Below are positions 1 through 7,843 of a stretch of 63,943 nt of DNA, piece by piece. A program made the position numbers and the translations under genes. Under the pieces are notes generated by a model. It was not told the origin of the DNA. It saw nothing but the letters and a program-made list of their open reading frames with translations, and searched no databases. Source of the stretch: an uncultured Acholeplasma sp. (GTDB taxonomy: Bacteria > Bacillota_I > Bacilli_A > Acholeplasmatales > Acholeplasmataceae); contig CALMNM010000094.1 in the NCBI GenBank assembly GCA_937868795.1, positions 1 through 63,943 of the forward strand, in the 5' to 3' direction. Within the stretch, counting starts at the first letter, position 1. Each line of letters opens with the position of its first letter.

Positions 1-409
1 AGGCATTTCCTGAAATTGAAGGTGCGTAAAAAATCAATGTCATAAATGCTCTTAATTTTGGTGGGAGTTCATTAATCAACCACGCAAATACAAAAGCGAG
101 TAAGTAACTGACAGGTCCTGTAACAACTGCTAAAATAAGTGTATTTTTAAGTGCGATGATAAAGACATCATCATCTAATAGCAGCTTAATGTAGTTATCG
201 AGTCCAATAAATCGTGGCGCTTGTAGTAAGTCATACGATGTGAAACTGATGCCTAATGACATAAAGACAGGGATCACCGTAAACGTCATGAAAAGAATGA
301 CATAAGGTGCCATTAAAATATAACTATGTTTATGTTTCTTGATCTCCCGCCAAACGAGTTCACGTTTGGTCTTTTTGGAAATCACAGGTTGTGTTAACTC
401 ATGCGTCAT
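1..409 (-). CDS. Sugar ABC transporter permease, MalF/UgpA type (C-terminus outside window)
   Basis: Reading the minus strand from ATG at 409 gives an open frame of 136 residues that continues past the left edge. It starts MTHELTQPV, has a basic cytoplasmic stretch, then a first membrane helix (YILMAPYVILFMTFTVIPV, about residues 31-50), a periplasm-side FIGLDNYIKLL motif and a second helix near 80-100. IGLDNY after the first helix is typical of binding-protein-dependent sugar permeases of the MalF/UgpA family (one of two permease subunits). The Shine-Dalgarno AGGAGG lies at 415-420 and overlaps the stop codon of the upstream solute-binding protein gene, so translation is probably coupled. 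The EAA loop that contacts the ATPase is not in the window. Substrate cannot be read from this fragment. Confidence 0.9.
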   Translation of the reverse strand, partial: MTHELTQPVISKKTKRELVWREIKKHKHSYILMAPYVILFMTFTVIPVFMSLGISFTSYDLLQAPRFIGLDNYIKLLLDDDVFIIALKNTLILAVVTGPVSYLLAFVFAWLINELPPKLRAFMTLIFYAPSISGNA

Positions 410-418
410 GTGATCCTC

Positions 419-3328
419 CTAGTCAAGCCCAAACTCGCGGCGTTTTTTCAAGAGTTCAGCATTGATAATCTGAACATAATCGTAGATGGTTTCTCGTGGA
501 TTCGATGATTCTTCATAGACCAAACGGAACGCGTTATCCAAATGGCGTCCAGTCATGTAGCCACCTGGGACTTCAGGAATTCCCTTCACCCACTGCCACT
601 GTTCATAGAGTTTTTGATATTCAACGACTTTCCAAGGAAGTTGTCCAAGCGCATCCACATTGGCGGTCGGATAACGTGCAGCTGCACCTAAAATCCCTTC
701 CATTTCACGTCCATATTGAACTTGAATCTCTGTGCTTGTCCACCATTTTAGATATTCCCATGCATCGTCTTTCTTATCCGATTGATTGAGAATCATGATG
801 CCTGTTCCTGTCGATACGGTTTCACGACGAATCTCTGTGTCGCCTAATTCATTTTCGTATTCAGTTCCAGGGACGGAAATAAAATTCCACTTTCCTCTAA
901 TTTCTGGTGCGAAGACAGATAGCGTATTGTACGTGTTATAGTAGGTGATCCCAATGGGCATTTGTCCGCTTCTAAAACGATTGACAAAGTTGGCTTCTAC
1001 TGGGAAAGAATAATCGGTATAAAACTGCGTCCAACGTTCAAAGACCATCGGACCTAGTCCTTCATTAAACCCACTTTCTCTGCCACCATCCAAGTAAAAC
1101 TCACCATCGTTTTGATAAAACATCGTGGAGAAAATAGGGTTCGGTGGTAGTTCAATCACACTACCTTGGGTCTGCGGTACAGGTAAATAAAACTCAAGAT
1201 TATGCTTTTGTAAATCCGGAATAAGCGAGATGACATCATCCCATGTATCTGGAGGTGTCAGTCCCAAATCTTCAAAGATATCTGTCCGATAGAAAAGCAT
1301 TAAAAAGATCTGTTGTTCCGGGAGTGCATAAACGCCTGTTTCGTATTGATAAGGAACGATTGCACTATCCATGAAACGATCACTAATGGCTTCATAATCG
1401 GCAAAATTGGTTAAATCGTATGCAGCATTACGCATCGCATAGTTCACAGGAACGCTGTGTCCTTGACCCATCGCGACATCAGGTCCTACTCCTGACAATG
1501 TCGCTGGTAACAACACGGCTCCATTCACAAGTTTTAGGTCCACTTTAATGCCTGTGGTTGGGGTAAAAGATTCGTCAATCAGTTTTCTAAGGACGTTCGC
1601 TTGGTCTTTCCCAATGGAGAGCCAAACTTCAATGGCTTCGCCTTCAGTGGTGGTGGTGCTACCAATCGATGCATAATCCGTTGTAAAGGTTGAAAAGAAG
1701 GCTCTAAAATTAAACCATGATTTTTCTAACACATTAGCTCTTGAACGTGGAAGATCGACGTCTTCACCTGAAATGATTAAATAATCAACTTCAAGAGGGT
1801 GTGCATTAAGGAGAATAATTAAAGTCCCCAATGCTGAAACGTTGGCATTATAGTTAGATAAATTTCGATGAATTTCTCTGGGCTTTTCGATGAAATCATC
1901 GAGTTGAATCAAAATCGTATCCAAGATCCCTGTCTTTTCACTCTTGGATCCAGAGATATCAATCAAGCCTTGTCTCACTTCAGTAAGATTATTTTTTTCT
2001 GTCTGTAAGCGACCGACAAGGTTATCGATACGCTCAGTCAGTTGATAGTCACGATATTGATCGGGTTCTGGTCCGGTATAGACCAAAATCTCACGATAGA
2101 GTTTATTCAGTTCATCAATGGAACTTTGTATCTGAGCGATTAACGGACCATATTGACCCAAGGAGACTTCCATCGACAATGTATGGGTGCCTTCTTCTAA
2201 ATAAAACCAAAAAGGTTCATCTTGGGTACCTAACGTCTGTAAACGCCAGTTATTGTCATGTTTAAAGGCATAACTTTCAAGCTCTTGAAAGGGGATTTCC
2301 CCATCGATATAGATATTACGACCTGCATTCATACCAGAGGCTTGTTTTTGTTTAACACGTAAACTGATCTGGTAAAGTCCGGTTTCTGGAACTTGAAATT
2401 GCCAGGTAATTTGATCACCCGTCACGCCCCAGTTATTCCCACCGATGGTATTGAGTTTAATCTTTGATGGAGATGTCGGACTTGAAAGTGGTGACGTACG
2501 GTCATTTAAAGGATAGAGTGTCGGAGATGTCGTGAAAAGAGCATCTTCAGCTTCGATTATTTCAATTTGATCTTGTACTTTTTGATAATTGTGCACGCTA
2601 TATTCCAAAAGAACTTCTTGATATGTCTTTTGTTCAACCACAGAGACGATGTCAATCTTTTCAATCATTAAAGGCTCTCTGATCGACTCAAGTGAAATCT
2701 GATTGATTCCTTCTTCAAAGTAAAATGCGTAAGGTTCTTGAACATAACCGATGGAGTCCTTCACATAAGCGGATGTCCATCGTGGTATTTCGATTTGGCT
2801 TGGTCTAATATCATTGCCGTAAATATCTTGAATGACGTCATTTTTATTACCCCAAATTCTTGGAAAAGTGAGGTTTTGTGCCCCATCAAAGGGGATTTCA
2901 TCATTGATGTAGAGAGCTCGTTCAATGGATGAACTCTTTCCAGGATAAGGATAATAAGAAATACGGATTTGATAAAATCCGGTTTGAATGATATCGACTT
3001 CCCATGTGGTTATTCCTGATTCATAGGTGAGAAGAACATCATCTTTTCCATCATAGGTACCGATTATATCGACCCCTTCGGTGGCATCGATGTAATCATA
3101 AGCCCAAATGGTTTGGGTAGGGGTTTGAGGGAAAAGTTGAGGTTTACTCACTTGATACTGATAATAGGGTGAATTTTGATAGTAAGCGAGATCAGAAATA
3201 TCGATTGACTCTTCAGTTTCGTTAAAACTTAATCCATCGATTCTTGATGCTGAAACAACTACATCAACAACGATGTAAGTGATGAGAAGTATGCCTAACG
3301 ATAAGAGGATGATCACAAACTTTTTCAC
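419..3328 (-). CDS. Membrane-anchored extracellular solute-binding protein (family 1) with N-terminal carbohydrate-binding-like modules
   Basis: 969 residues from a GTG start at 3328, with SD AAAGGAG about 8 bases upstream. Residues 5-27 form one hydrophobic helix without a lipobox Cys, so the protein is probably anchored by an uncleaved N-terminal segment. The first half holds two related beta-rich modules (about 90-235 and 255-400), each with an 'xYINDEIPF/IYIDGEIPF' strand and a 'FYFEEGINQISLE/FYLEEGTHTLSME' ending, resembling CBM6/35-like lectin folds. Residues 400-500 are probably helical. From about 565 to the end is a family 1 sugar-binding protein (SBP_bac_1: DLPRSRANVLEKSW, GITYYNTYNT, YLKWWTSTEIQ). 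Twice the normal SBP length. It sits between a second SBP and the permease, so it probably feeds the same importer; the lectin modules may hold a polysaccharide near it. Ligand unknown. Confidence 0.85.
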   Translation of the reverse strand: MKKFVIILLSLGILLITYIVVDVVVSASRIDGLSFNETEESIDISDLAYYQNSPYYQYQVSKPQLFPQTPTQTIWAYDYIDATEGVDIIGTYDGKDDVLLTYESGITTWEVDIIQTGFYQIRISYYPYPGKSSSIERALYINDEIPFDGAQNLTFPRIWGNKNDVIQDIYGNDIRPSQIEIPRWTSAYVKDSIGYVQEPYAFYFEEGINQISLESIREPLMIEKIDIVSVVEQKTYQEVLLEYSVHNYQKVQDQIEIIEAEDALFTTSPTLYPLNDRTSPLSSPTSPSKIKLNTIGGNNWGVTGDQITWQFQVPETGLYQISLRVKQKQASGMNAGRNIYIDGEIPFQELESYAFKHDNNWRLQTLGTQDEPFWFYLEEGTHTLSMEVSLGQYGPLIAQIQSSIDELNKLYREILVYTGPEPDQYRDYQLTERIDNLVGRLQTEKNNLTEVRQGLIDISGSKSEKTGILDTILIQLDDFIEKPREIHRNLSNYNANVSALGTLIILLNAHPLEVDYLIISGEDVDLPRSRANVLEKSWFNFRAFFSTFTTDYASIGSTTTTEGEAIEVWLSIGKDQANVLRKLIDESFTPTTGIKVDLKLVNGAVLLPATLSGVGPDVAMGQGHSVPVNYAMRNAAYDLTNFADYEAISDRFMDSAIVPYQYETGVYALPEQQIFLMLFYRTDIFEDLGLTPPDTWDDVISLIPDLQKHNLEFYLPVPQTQGSVIELPPNPIFSTMFYQNDGEFYLDGGRESGFNEGLGPMVFERWTQFYTDYSFPVEANFVNRFRSGQMPIGITYYNTYNTLSVFAPEIRGKWNFISVPGTEYENELGDTEIRRETVSTGTGIMILNQSDKKDDAWEYLKWWTSTEIQVQYGREMEGILGAAARYPTANVDALGQLPWKVVEYQKLYEQWQWVKGIPEVPGGYMTGRHLDNAFRLVYEESSNPRETIYDYVQIINAELLKKRREFGLD

Positions 3329-3348
3329 AAAAACACTCCTTTGGAGAA

Positions 3349-3376
3349 CCCCCCCTTTCTGGTGTGAAAGGGGGGA
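3349..3376 (-). promoter_or_regulatory. Intra-operon GC-rich stem-loop between the two SBP genes
   Basis: A 10-bp perfect inverted repeat (CCCCCCTTTC at 3350-3359, GAAAGGGGGG at 3366-3375, 6-base loop) lies between the stop of the upstream lipoprotein SBP (3387) and the SD of the next gene. On the minus strand it is followed by GTTCTCC rather than a U-run, so it is unlikely to be a full terminator. Such hairpins are known to stabilise the 3' end of an upstream SBP message and keep the binding protein in excess over the membrane subunits; that role here is inference. Confidence 0.75.
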
Positions 3377-3386
3377 TTATCAAATA

Positions 3387-5015
3387 TTAATTGCCTAAAT
3401 AATCTTCCAACGCTGCATCATAGATCGGTTTGATTTGATCCATAAGTGTGCGTGAAGTTCCTTCGCGGATACCGAGATTGATATTTCTCCGCCATCCGTT
3501 TTCGCCATAAGCACCAATGCCTACTGCATTGATTAAATCAAGATAAATCTTGTCATAAACTTCAAGGTAAGCTTCAACATAGGATTCCTGATCAAATTTC
3601 GTCATCAGTGTAAGTTCGAATTCATCAGCATATTGTTGATCTGTCTTCCATAATTGGAGTTCATTCCATACGGTGAAGACGAGTTCTTCTTTTTCTGGAG
3701 TCATACCACTTGCAATATGATAGAGGGCCACACCAGAAATCGGAGAAATATAATCACCTGTATAGGTATCAGATTTAGGATATGGAACAAATCCTAATTC
3801 GAAAGGAAGTCCACCCCAACGGTTATCTGCAGTCACGAACCAAAGTTGACCCGGATGCATTGCGACTTGACCTGCCATCCACGTAGGTGAACCTGCGTCG
3901 TATTGTGGTGTGGGTTCAAATAAACCTTTGACATATAGGGAGTTCAAGAAATCGTATGTTGCAAGTGCTGGATTTTGAGCAAATGCGACACGACCTGTGT
4001 TTTTATTGATCAAACTTCCTCCATTGAGGGGTACCATGTTTTCAGCATAATAGGATGGCATGCCACCTAATGCATAACGATCGGGTCCTAATGAATTCAA
4101 TGCCGTTTGAACAGCGGTTGCCCATGTTTCAAAGGTTGACCATGTCCACTGACCATCTAAGAATAGTTCAGTTGGATTATCAACACCTAGGCTAGCGACT
4201 AAATCGGCATTGTAATATAAACCTGCATCAACGGTGAGTTTACCCACTTCAAATCCATACACGGAATCACGATATGATCCGATTTCTTGATAACTTGGAT
4301 CAATGTTTTCACCGATGGTTGACATGTACTGATCGACACTGACGATCGCTTCACCTAAAACAAGTTGTTGGATCCAGTCAGAGACTGACCAATAGATTTC
4401 AGCTAAATGATCACCTGAAATAGAGGATTGAATAATCGCATTTACGCGATCTGGACCCCAAGGTGCATTAGCTGGATAAGGAAGATATTGGATATCGACA
4501 TTGTATAATTCTTCGATTTCATTGTGTCTTTCTTGTTTGGCTTGTTGTTCGGTTCCACTGTAATTGGCATCAAATGGATCGACTTCATAAGGAGCACCAT
4601 GCATAATGCGAATCACGGTGGCTGGTAGATCGACACATACACCATTCACTAATTCCTGATGAACACCACATCCGGATGCAGTTAACACAACGATAAGTCT
4701 TGTCACTGTCACTTCTTTACCATCACTACCGATAACCTTATACGTCAATGTATAGTTACCCGCTGTTGATAGGTTCAAATTGGCAACCCCTTCAACAGTG
4801 ATCGATGATGTGATGTTACCCGTGACACTATCAGTTGCGGTAACACCTTCAAGTGGATCAAAGGTATCCCCTGCATTCAAGGTCACTTGTGCAACACCAG
4901 AAATGGATGCTGTCGGTGTATCGGTGGGTACAGGTGTCTCTTCACCACCATCACCACAAGCGACTAGCCCCAATAGGACAGTGAGCATAAGGAAAAAACC
5001 AAGTATTTTCTTCAC
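3387..5015 (-). CDS. Sugar ABC transporter solute-binding lipoprotein with N-terminal Ig-like (DUF5011) domain
   Basis: 542 residues from GTG at 5015 (GAGG SD 8 bases upstream). The signal peptide ends in a lipobox LVAC (Cys20), so this is a diacylglyceryl lipoprotein. Residues 37-110 form a DUF5011/cadherin-like bacterial Ig domain (VTLNAGDTFDPLEGVTA, GNYTLTYKVIGSDGKEVTVT). Next comes a short Cys-bracketed linker (CGVHQELVNGVCVDLP) and then a family 1 SBP domain (about 135-540; VNAIIQSSISGDHLAEIYW, WTWSTFETWATAV). The linker resembles those in two other proteins of this window. First gene of the transporter operon, upstream of a hairpin and the 969-residue SBP. The Ig domain probably spaces the binding lobe from the membrane. 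Substrate not assignable. Confidence 0.87.
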   Translation of the reverse strand: MKKILGFFLMLTVLLGLVACGDGGEETPVPTDTPTASISGVAQVTLNAGDTFDPLEGVTATDSVTGNITSSITVEGVANLNLSTAGNYTLTYKVIGSDGKEVTVTRLIVVLTASGCGVHQELVNGVCVDLPATVIRIMHGAPYEVDPFDANYSGTEQQAKQERHNEIEELYNVDIQYLPYPANAPWGPDRVNAIIQSSISGDHLAEIYWSVSDWIQQLVLGEAIVSVDQYMSTIGENIDPSYQEIGSYRDSVYGFEVGKLTVDAGLYYNADLVASLGVDNPTELFLDGQWTWSTFETWATAVQTALNSLGPDRYALGGMPSYYAENMVPLNGGSLINKNTGRVAFAQNPALATYDFLNSLYVKGLFEPTPQYDAGSPTWMAGQVAMHPGQLWFVTADNRWGGLPFELGFVPYPKSDTYTGDYISPISGVALYHIASGMTPEKEELVFTVWNELQLWKTDQQYADEFELTLMTKFDQESYVEAYLEVYDKIYLDLINAVGIGAYGENGWRRNINLGIREGTSRTLMDQIKPIYDAALEDYLGN

Positions 5016-5055
5016 TGTATAAACCTCGTTTCTTTACGTTTTTTTCTTCTTGAAG

Positions 5056-5101
5056 CTGCGTTAACTATGACGCAGAACACGTGCTGTTTGATTACATTAT
5101 A
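5056..5101 (-). promoter_or_regulatory. Putative -10 box and downstream palindrome for the ABC transporter operon
   Basis: On the minus strand a perfect TATAAT lies at 5101-5096, about 80 bases before the GTG at 5015; no good -35 hexamer is found 16-18 bases upstream. Downstream of it, in the presumed leader, is the perfect dyad CTGCGT-N8-ACGCAG (5056-5075), which could be an operator or a leader hairpin. The remainder of the 244-base gap (5016-5259) holds only the SD and the terminator of the next gene. Confidence 0.45.
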
Positions 5102-5208
5102 GCGGAAGTGGGAGAAAAAGATAATCCTCTCTCCATGCTTTTTCAACATTAAAAAATAATTTTCACAAACCGCATTTTCTCGCACGTACGCGCGTAATGG
5201 CTAACACA

Positions 5209-5233
5209 AAGTACCCGAAAGATTCGGGTACTT
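5209..5233 (-). terminator. Rho-independent terminator-like hairpin after the GCGS surface protein gene
   Basis: An 11-bp perfect stem AAGTACCCGAA (5209-5219) / TTCGGGTACTT (5223-5233) with a 3-base loop starts 27 bases after the stop at 5260. The tail on the minus strand (TTTGTGTTAG) is only moderately U-rich. Confidence 0.75.
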
Positions 5234-5259
5234 CGCTAGCTTTAATTAGAGTTTACTAT

Positions 5260-7704
5260 TTAACTTCTTTTCTTAAGAAAGACAATGAGTGCTGAACCCA
5301 TTAAAATGCTAAACGTGATGAATAATGCGCTAGAACCATTGATTGCAGATCCACAACCTGTTTCTGGAACAACTTGGAGGGCTTCAATAGCTTCTTGAGC
5401 ATCAGCAAGTGCAGTTTCAAGTGCTTCAATGCGAGCAATCGCTGCTGCTAATGCTGCTTCGTCATCACCAAATTGGTCTTCAAGATCCGCTAAAGCTTGT
5501 TGAGCTTCTTCGAGTTGAGCAAGAAGATCTGCCACTTCTTCATTAAGTACGACATGCACATCAAAGGTCACAACAGTGACATTACCTGCCATATCTTCAA
5601 CAGTGACTTCAACCGTATATGTTCCACCTGCATTTAAGTTTAAGTTGCCATTATTGGAAACATAAACAGCAAGATCATCGATTGAATCATAGTAATCAAA
5701 GACAACAACGTTTGCTAAAATAGCTGCATCACGGTTTGTGAATTCACCCGTATTAATCGTGTAATTATCATCAACGATAAGCGCGATTGGCGCAGTGGTA
5801 TCATCGACAGTAAGCATATAAGATGCAGTCTTCACGATATCATAATCAAAATCAGGAACTTCTAATGCATAAGAACCAGCAACATCGTAAGGAAGACCCT
5901 TAACAAATGCGTTTTCTGGAATGGATGAAGTACCCTTAACAACAACGATAAATCCACCTTCTTCAAGGGTTAATGCTGCTTGCCATACGGCTGGATCAAC
6001 GACATTGGTATTACCAGCATCGGTGGTTGGAAGTGGGTTAGCTTCATTCATAAGCTTATTGTTTGCTCTTGATAATACTTGATCAAGTTTTCCATCAGCA
6101 CCGAAGACTGCAATTGCAGATGTCCAGCTTAATGTCATCGCTTTAACGGTAGCTACATTGGTATAAATATGGACATTGTAATCATTGGTTGTTGTAGCAG
6201 TTGGGTTAAATGCTTGATATGCGTATGTTGTTCCATTCATGGTGACTTCTGGAAGAACACCATCAAAATGAACATGATGTGTGAATTCTAAGTCAATTTG
6301 ATATTGACCAGGTTGTGGGAAGTATGTGTTGAATCCAGCTGGATAAGTAACTTGAATAGTATTTGTTAAGTCGTTACCATAACCATCATCAGCTGTAATA
6401 CCTTCCATTAAATCAACATATAGATCTTCATCAACATAACGATTCATGACACCAGCAAATCTTGGAGGCATAACACCAATAACAATGTCAACTTCTCTTT
6501 CAGTCACTTGCATTTCAGGATTGGTTGCACGATAAATTGCTTTGTAACCATCACCAAATGCTGATGAATCAATGACAGTGACTGCTCCTGATGGAGTGTA
6601 AGCGTCAGCAATTTCATCATAGGTGAACGTAATCGTTTCAAGGATGGTTTCATCTTGAGAAATTTCTACTTCATAATTGATCTTTTCTGTATTGTTGATG
6701 ATTGCACCAGTGGTGTCATCAAACATGTCAATCCAAGTTACAGAAATGTCATTTGGAAGATCAAAAGTACCATTATAGTCGACAACGACATTGATACCTG
6801 CGGTTGCTGGATCATCATCCATTGCGCCAAGGGCATTGTTGAAGACTGGCGCTTGGGTGACATAGTTGAATTCAATAGGTTCAACGGTGTCATCAGCAAG
6901 TAAACTTGGTAACATCTTGACAAAGTTTGTTGCAGTGTATGCGCCTCTGTCATGTGTACCAAAAGTAACGACTGTCCAATCTGCTGGAATGGTGACATAG
7001 TCTGGATTGCCATCAATCAATAATGAACGATCTTCGATTGGAGCATCTGCAGCAGTACCATACATTCTCCATGCAAGGTAAACAAGTGGTTCTAGGACAT
7101 AACCTTCGTCATCGACGTCATCAACGATCATTCTGACTGGAGTTACAAGCATGTCTGCTGGTTTTGGATCAGCAGCATCGTATGCTGTTTTTTCTTCAGC
7201 GGTTGCTAAACGCCAATCTGGAGCTTCTGTTGTTCCTTCATTTTTAATGTATTGGCTAAAGAAATGATCTTCGACCATAGCTAAATCGCCATTTTCATCA
7301 AAATAAGCGTAAATACGATGAACTACAGAGGTTAAATCGGTACGTGCTGTTGCTGTTGATAAAACGACTTCTTCTGATGTGTTATTGAAAATGACACCAG
7401 CAAAAGCATTCCAAGCGAGTGTACCCATTTCGTTTGATGCAATAAATCCATCAGAGTTACCATCGTTGAATTCACTTGCAAAACGAGCAGCACCTCTAAC
7501 AAAGTGATAGCGATAACCTGCATACTCAAATGTCCAGAATGAACTTCCTAATTTGGTTTGAGTACATGCACTGGTGCCTTCCAAACATGCGATTTGATCA
7601 TATGGATATAGATCAATTAAATCGCCATCTGCGGCTTGAGTCTTGACAGAATAGCCAAAAGCTATAAACAAGCCAAGCAATAAAAATGCGACTACTTTTT
7701 TCAT
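5260..7704 (-). CDS. Large secreted surface protein with Ig-like domains, coiled coil and C-terminal GCGS-TM-KKR anchor
   Basis: 814 residues, ATG at 7704 preceded by AGGAGGAAAAA. Signal peptide of about 24 residues (cleavage near KTQAADG). The central part contains at least two DUF5011/cadherin-like segments (near 395-475, YVDEDLYVDLMEGITADDGYG, and 645-720, with DMAGNVTVVTFDV). Residues about 722-775 are an Ala/Glu/Leu-rich coiled coil. The last 32 residues are tripartite: GCGS (783-786), a hydrophobic helix (SALFITFSILMGSALIVFL) and a basic KKRS end. This layout matches known C-terminal sorting signals (LPXTG-like, Synerg-CTERM-like) but with a Gly-Cys-Gly-Ser core, suggesting cleavage or lipidation at Cys784 (inference). 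It has its own strong promoter with an overlapping cre. Function unknown; possibly a surface-layer or glycan-binding protein expressed when preferred carbon runs out. Confidence 0.8.
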   Translation of the reverse strand: MKKVVAFLLLGLFIAFGYSVKTQAADGDLIDLYPYDQIACLEGTSACTQTKLGSSFWTFEYAGYRYHFVRGAARFASEFNDGNSDGFIASNEMGTLAWNAFAGVIFNNTSEEVVLSTATARTDLTSVVHRIYAYFDENGDLAMVEDHFFSQYIKNEGTTEAPDWRLATAEEKTAYDAADPKPADMLVTPVRMIVDDVDDEGYVLEPLVYLAWRMYGTAADAPIEDRSLLIDGNPDYVTIPADWTVVTFGTHDRGAYTATNFVKMLPSLLADDTVEPIEFNYVTQAPVFNNALGAMDDDPATAGINVVVDYNGTFDLPNDISVTWIDMFDDTTGAIINNTEKINYEVEISQDETILETITFTYDEIADAYTPSGAVTVIDSSAFGDGYKAIYRATNPEMQVTEREVDIVIGVMPPRFAGVMNRYVDEDLYVDLMEGITADDGYGNDLTNTIQVTYPAGFNTYFPQPGQYQIDLEFTHHVHFDGVLPEVTMNGTTYAYQAFNPTATTTNDYNVHIYTNVATVKAMTLSWTSAIAVFGADGKLDQVLSRANNKLMNEANPLPTTDAGNTNVVDPAVWQAALTLEEGGFIVVVKGTSSIPENAFVKGLPYDVAGSYALEVPDFDYDIVKTASYMLTVDDTTAPIALIVDDNYTINTGEFTNRDAAILANVVVFDYYDSIDDLAVYVSNNGNLNLNAGGTYTVEVTVEDMAGNVTVVTFDVHVVLNEEVADLLAQLEEAQQALADLEDQFGDDEAALAAAIARIEALETALADAQEAIEALQVVPETGCGSAINGSSALFITFSILMGSALIVFLKKRS

Positions 7705-7733
7705 TTTTTCCTCCTATTTTTTCGTTTATATCT

Positions 7734-7769
7734 AAGTGTATTTTACACTTGATGTGAAAGCGCTGTCAA
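7734..7769 (-). promoter_or_regulatory. Strong sigma-A promoter with overlapping CcpA cre site
   Basis: Minus strand: -35 TTGACA (7769-7764), 18-base spacer, -10 TAAAAT (7745-7740), 36 bases before the ATG at 7704. The sequence TGAAAGCGCTGTCA (plus strand 7755-7768) fits the cre consensus TGWAAGCGNTWNCA except at one W position (G) and covers the -35 box, so CcpA binding should block polymerase. A second perfect dyad AAGTGTA-TTT-TACACTT (7734-7750) covers the -10 and could be another operator. Confidence 0.82.
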
Positions 7770-7843
7770 TTTGATTTCGATATGTTTCCCTTTATTGACT
7801 TCTTTATTACATATTTTGATAATTTTTTTCAGTGATTCGATGA

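Noticed and set aside
3349-3376. Rho-independent terminator ending the first SBP transcript
   Set aside because: Strong stem but no U-run, and the next gene follows with a good SD; better read as an intra-operon hairpin.
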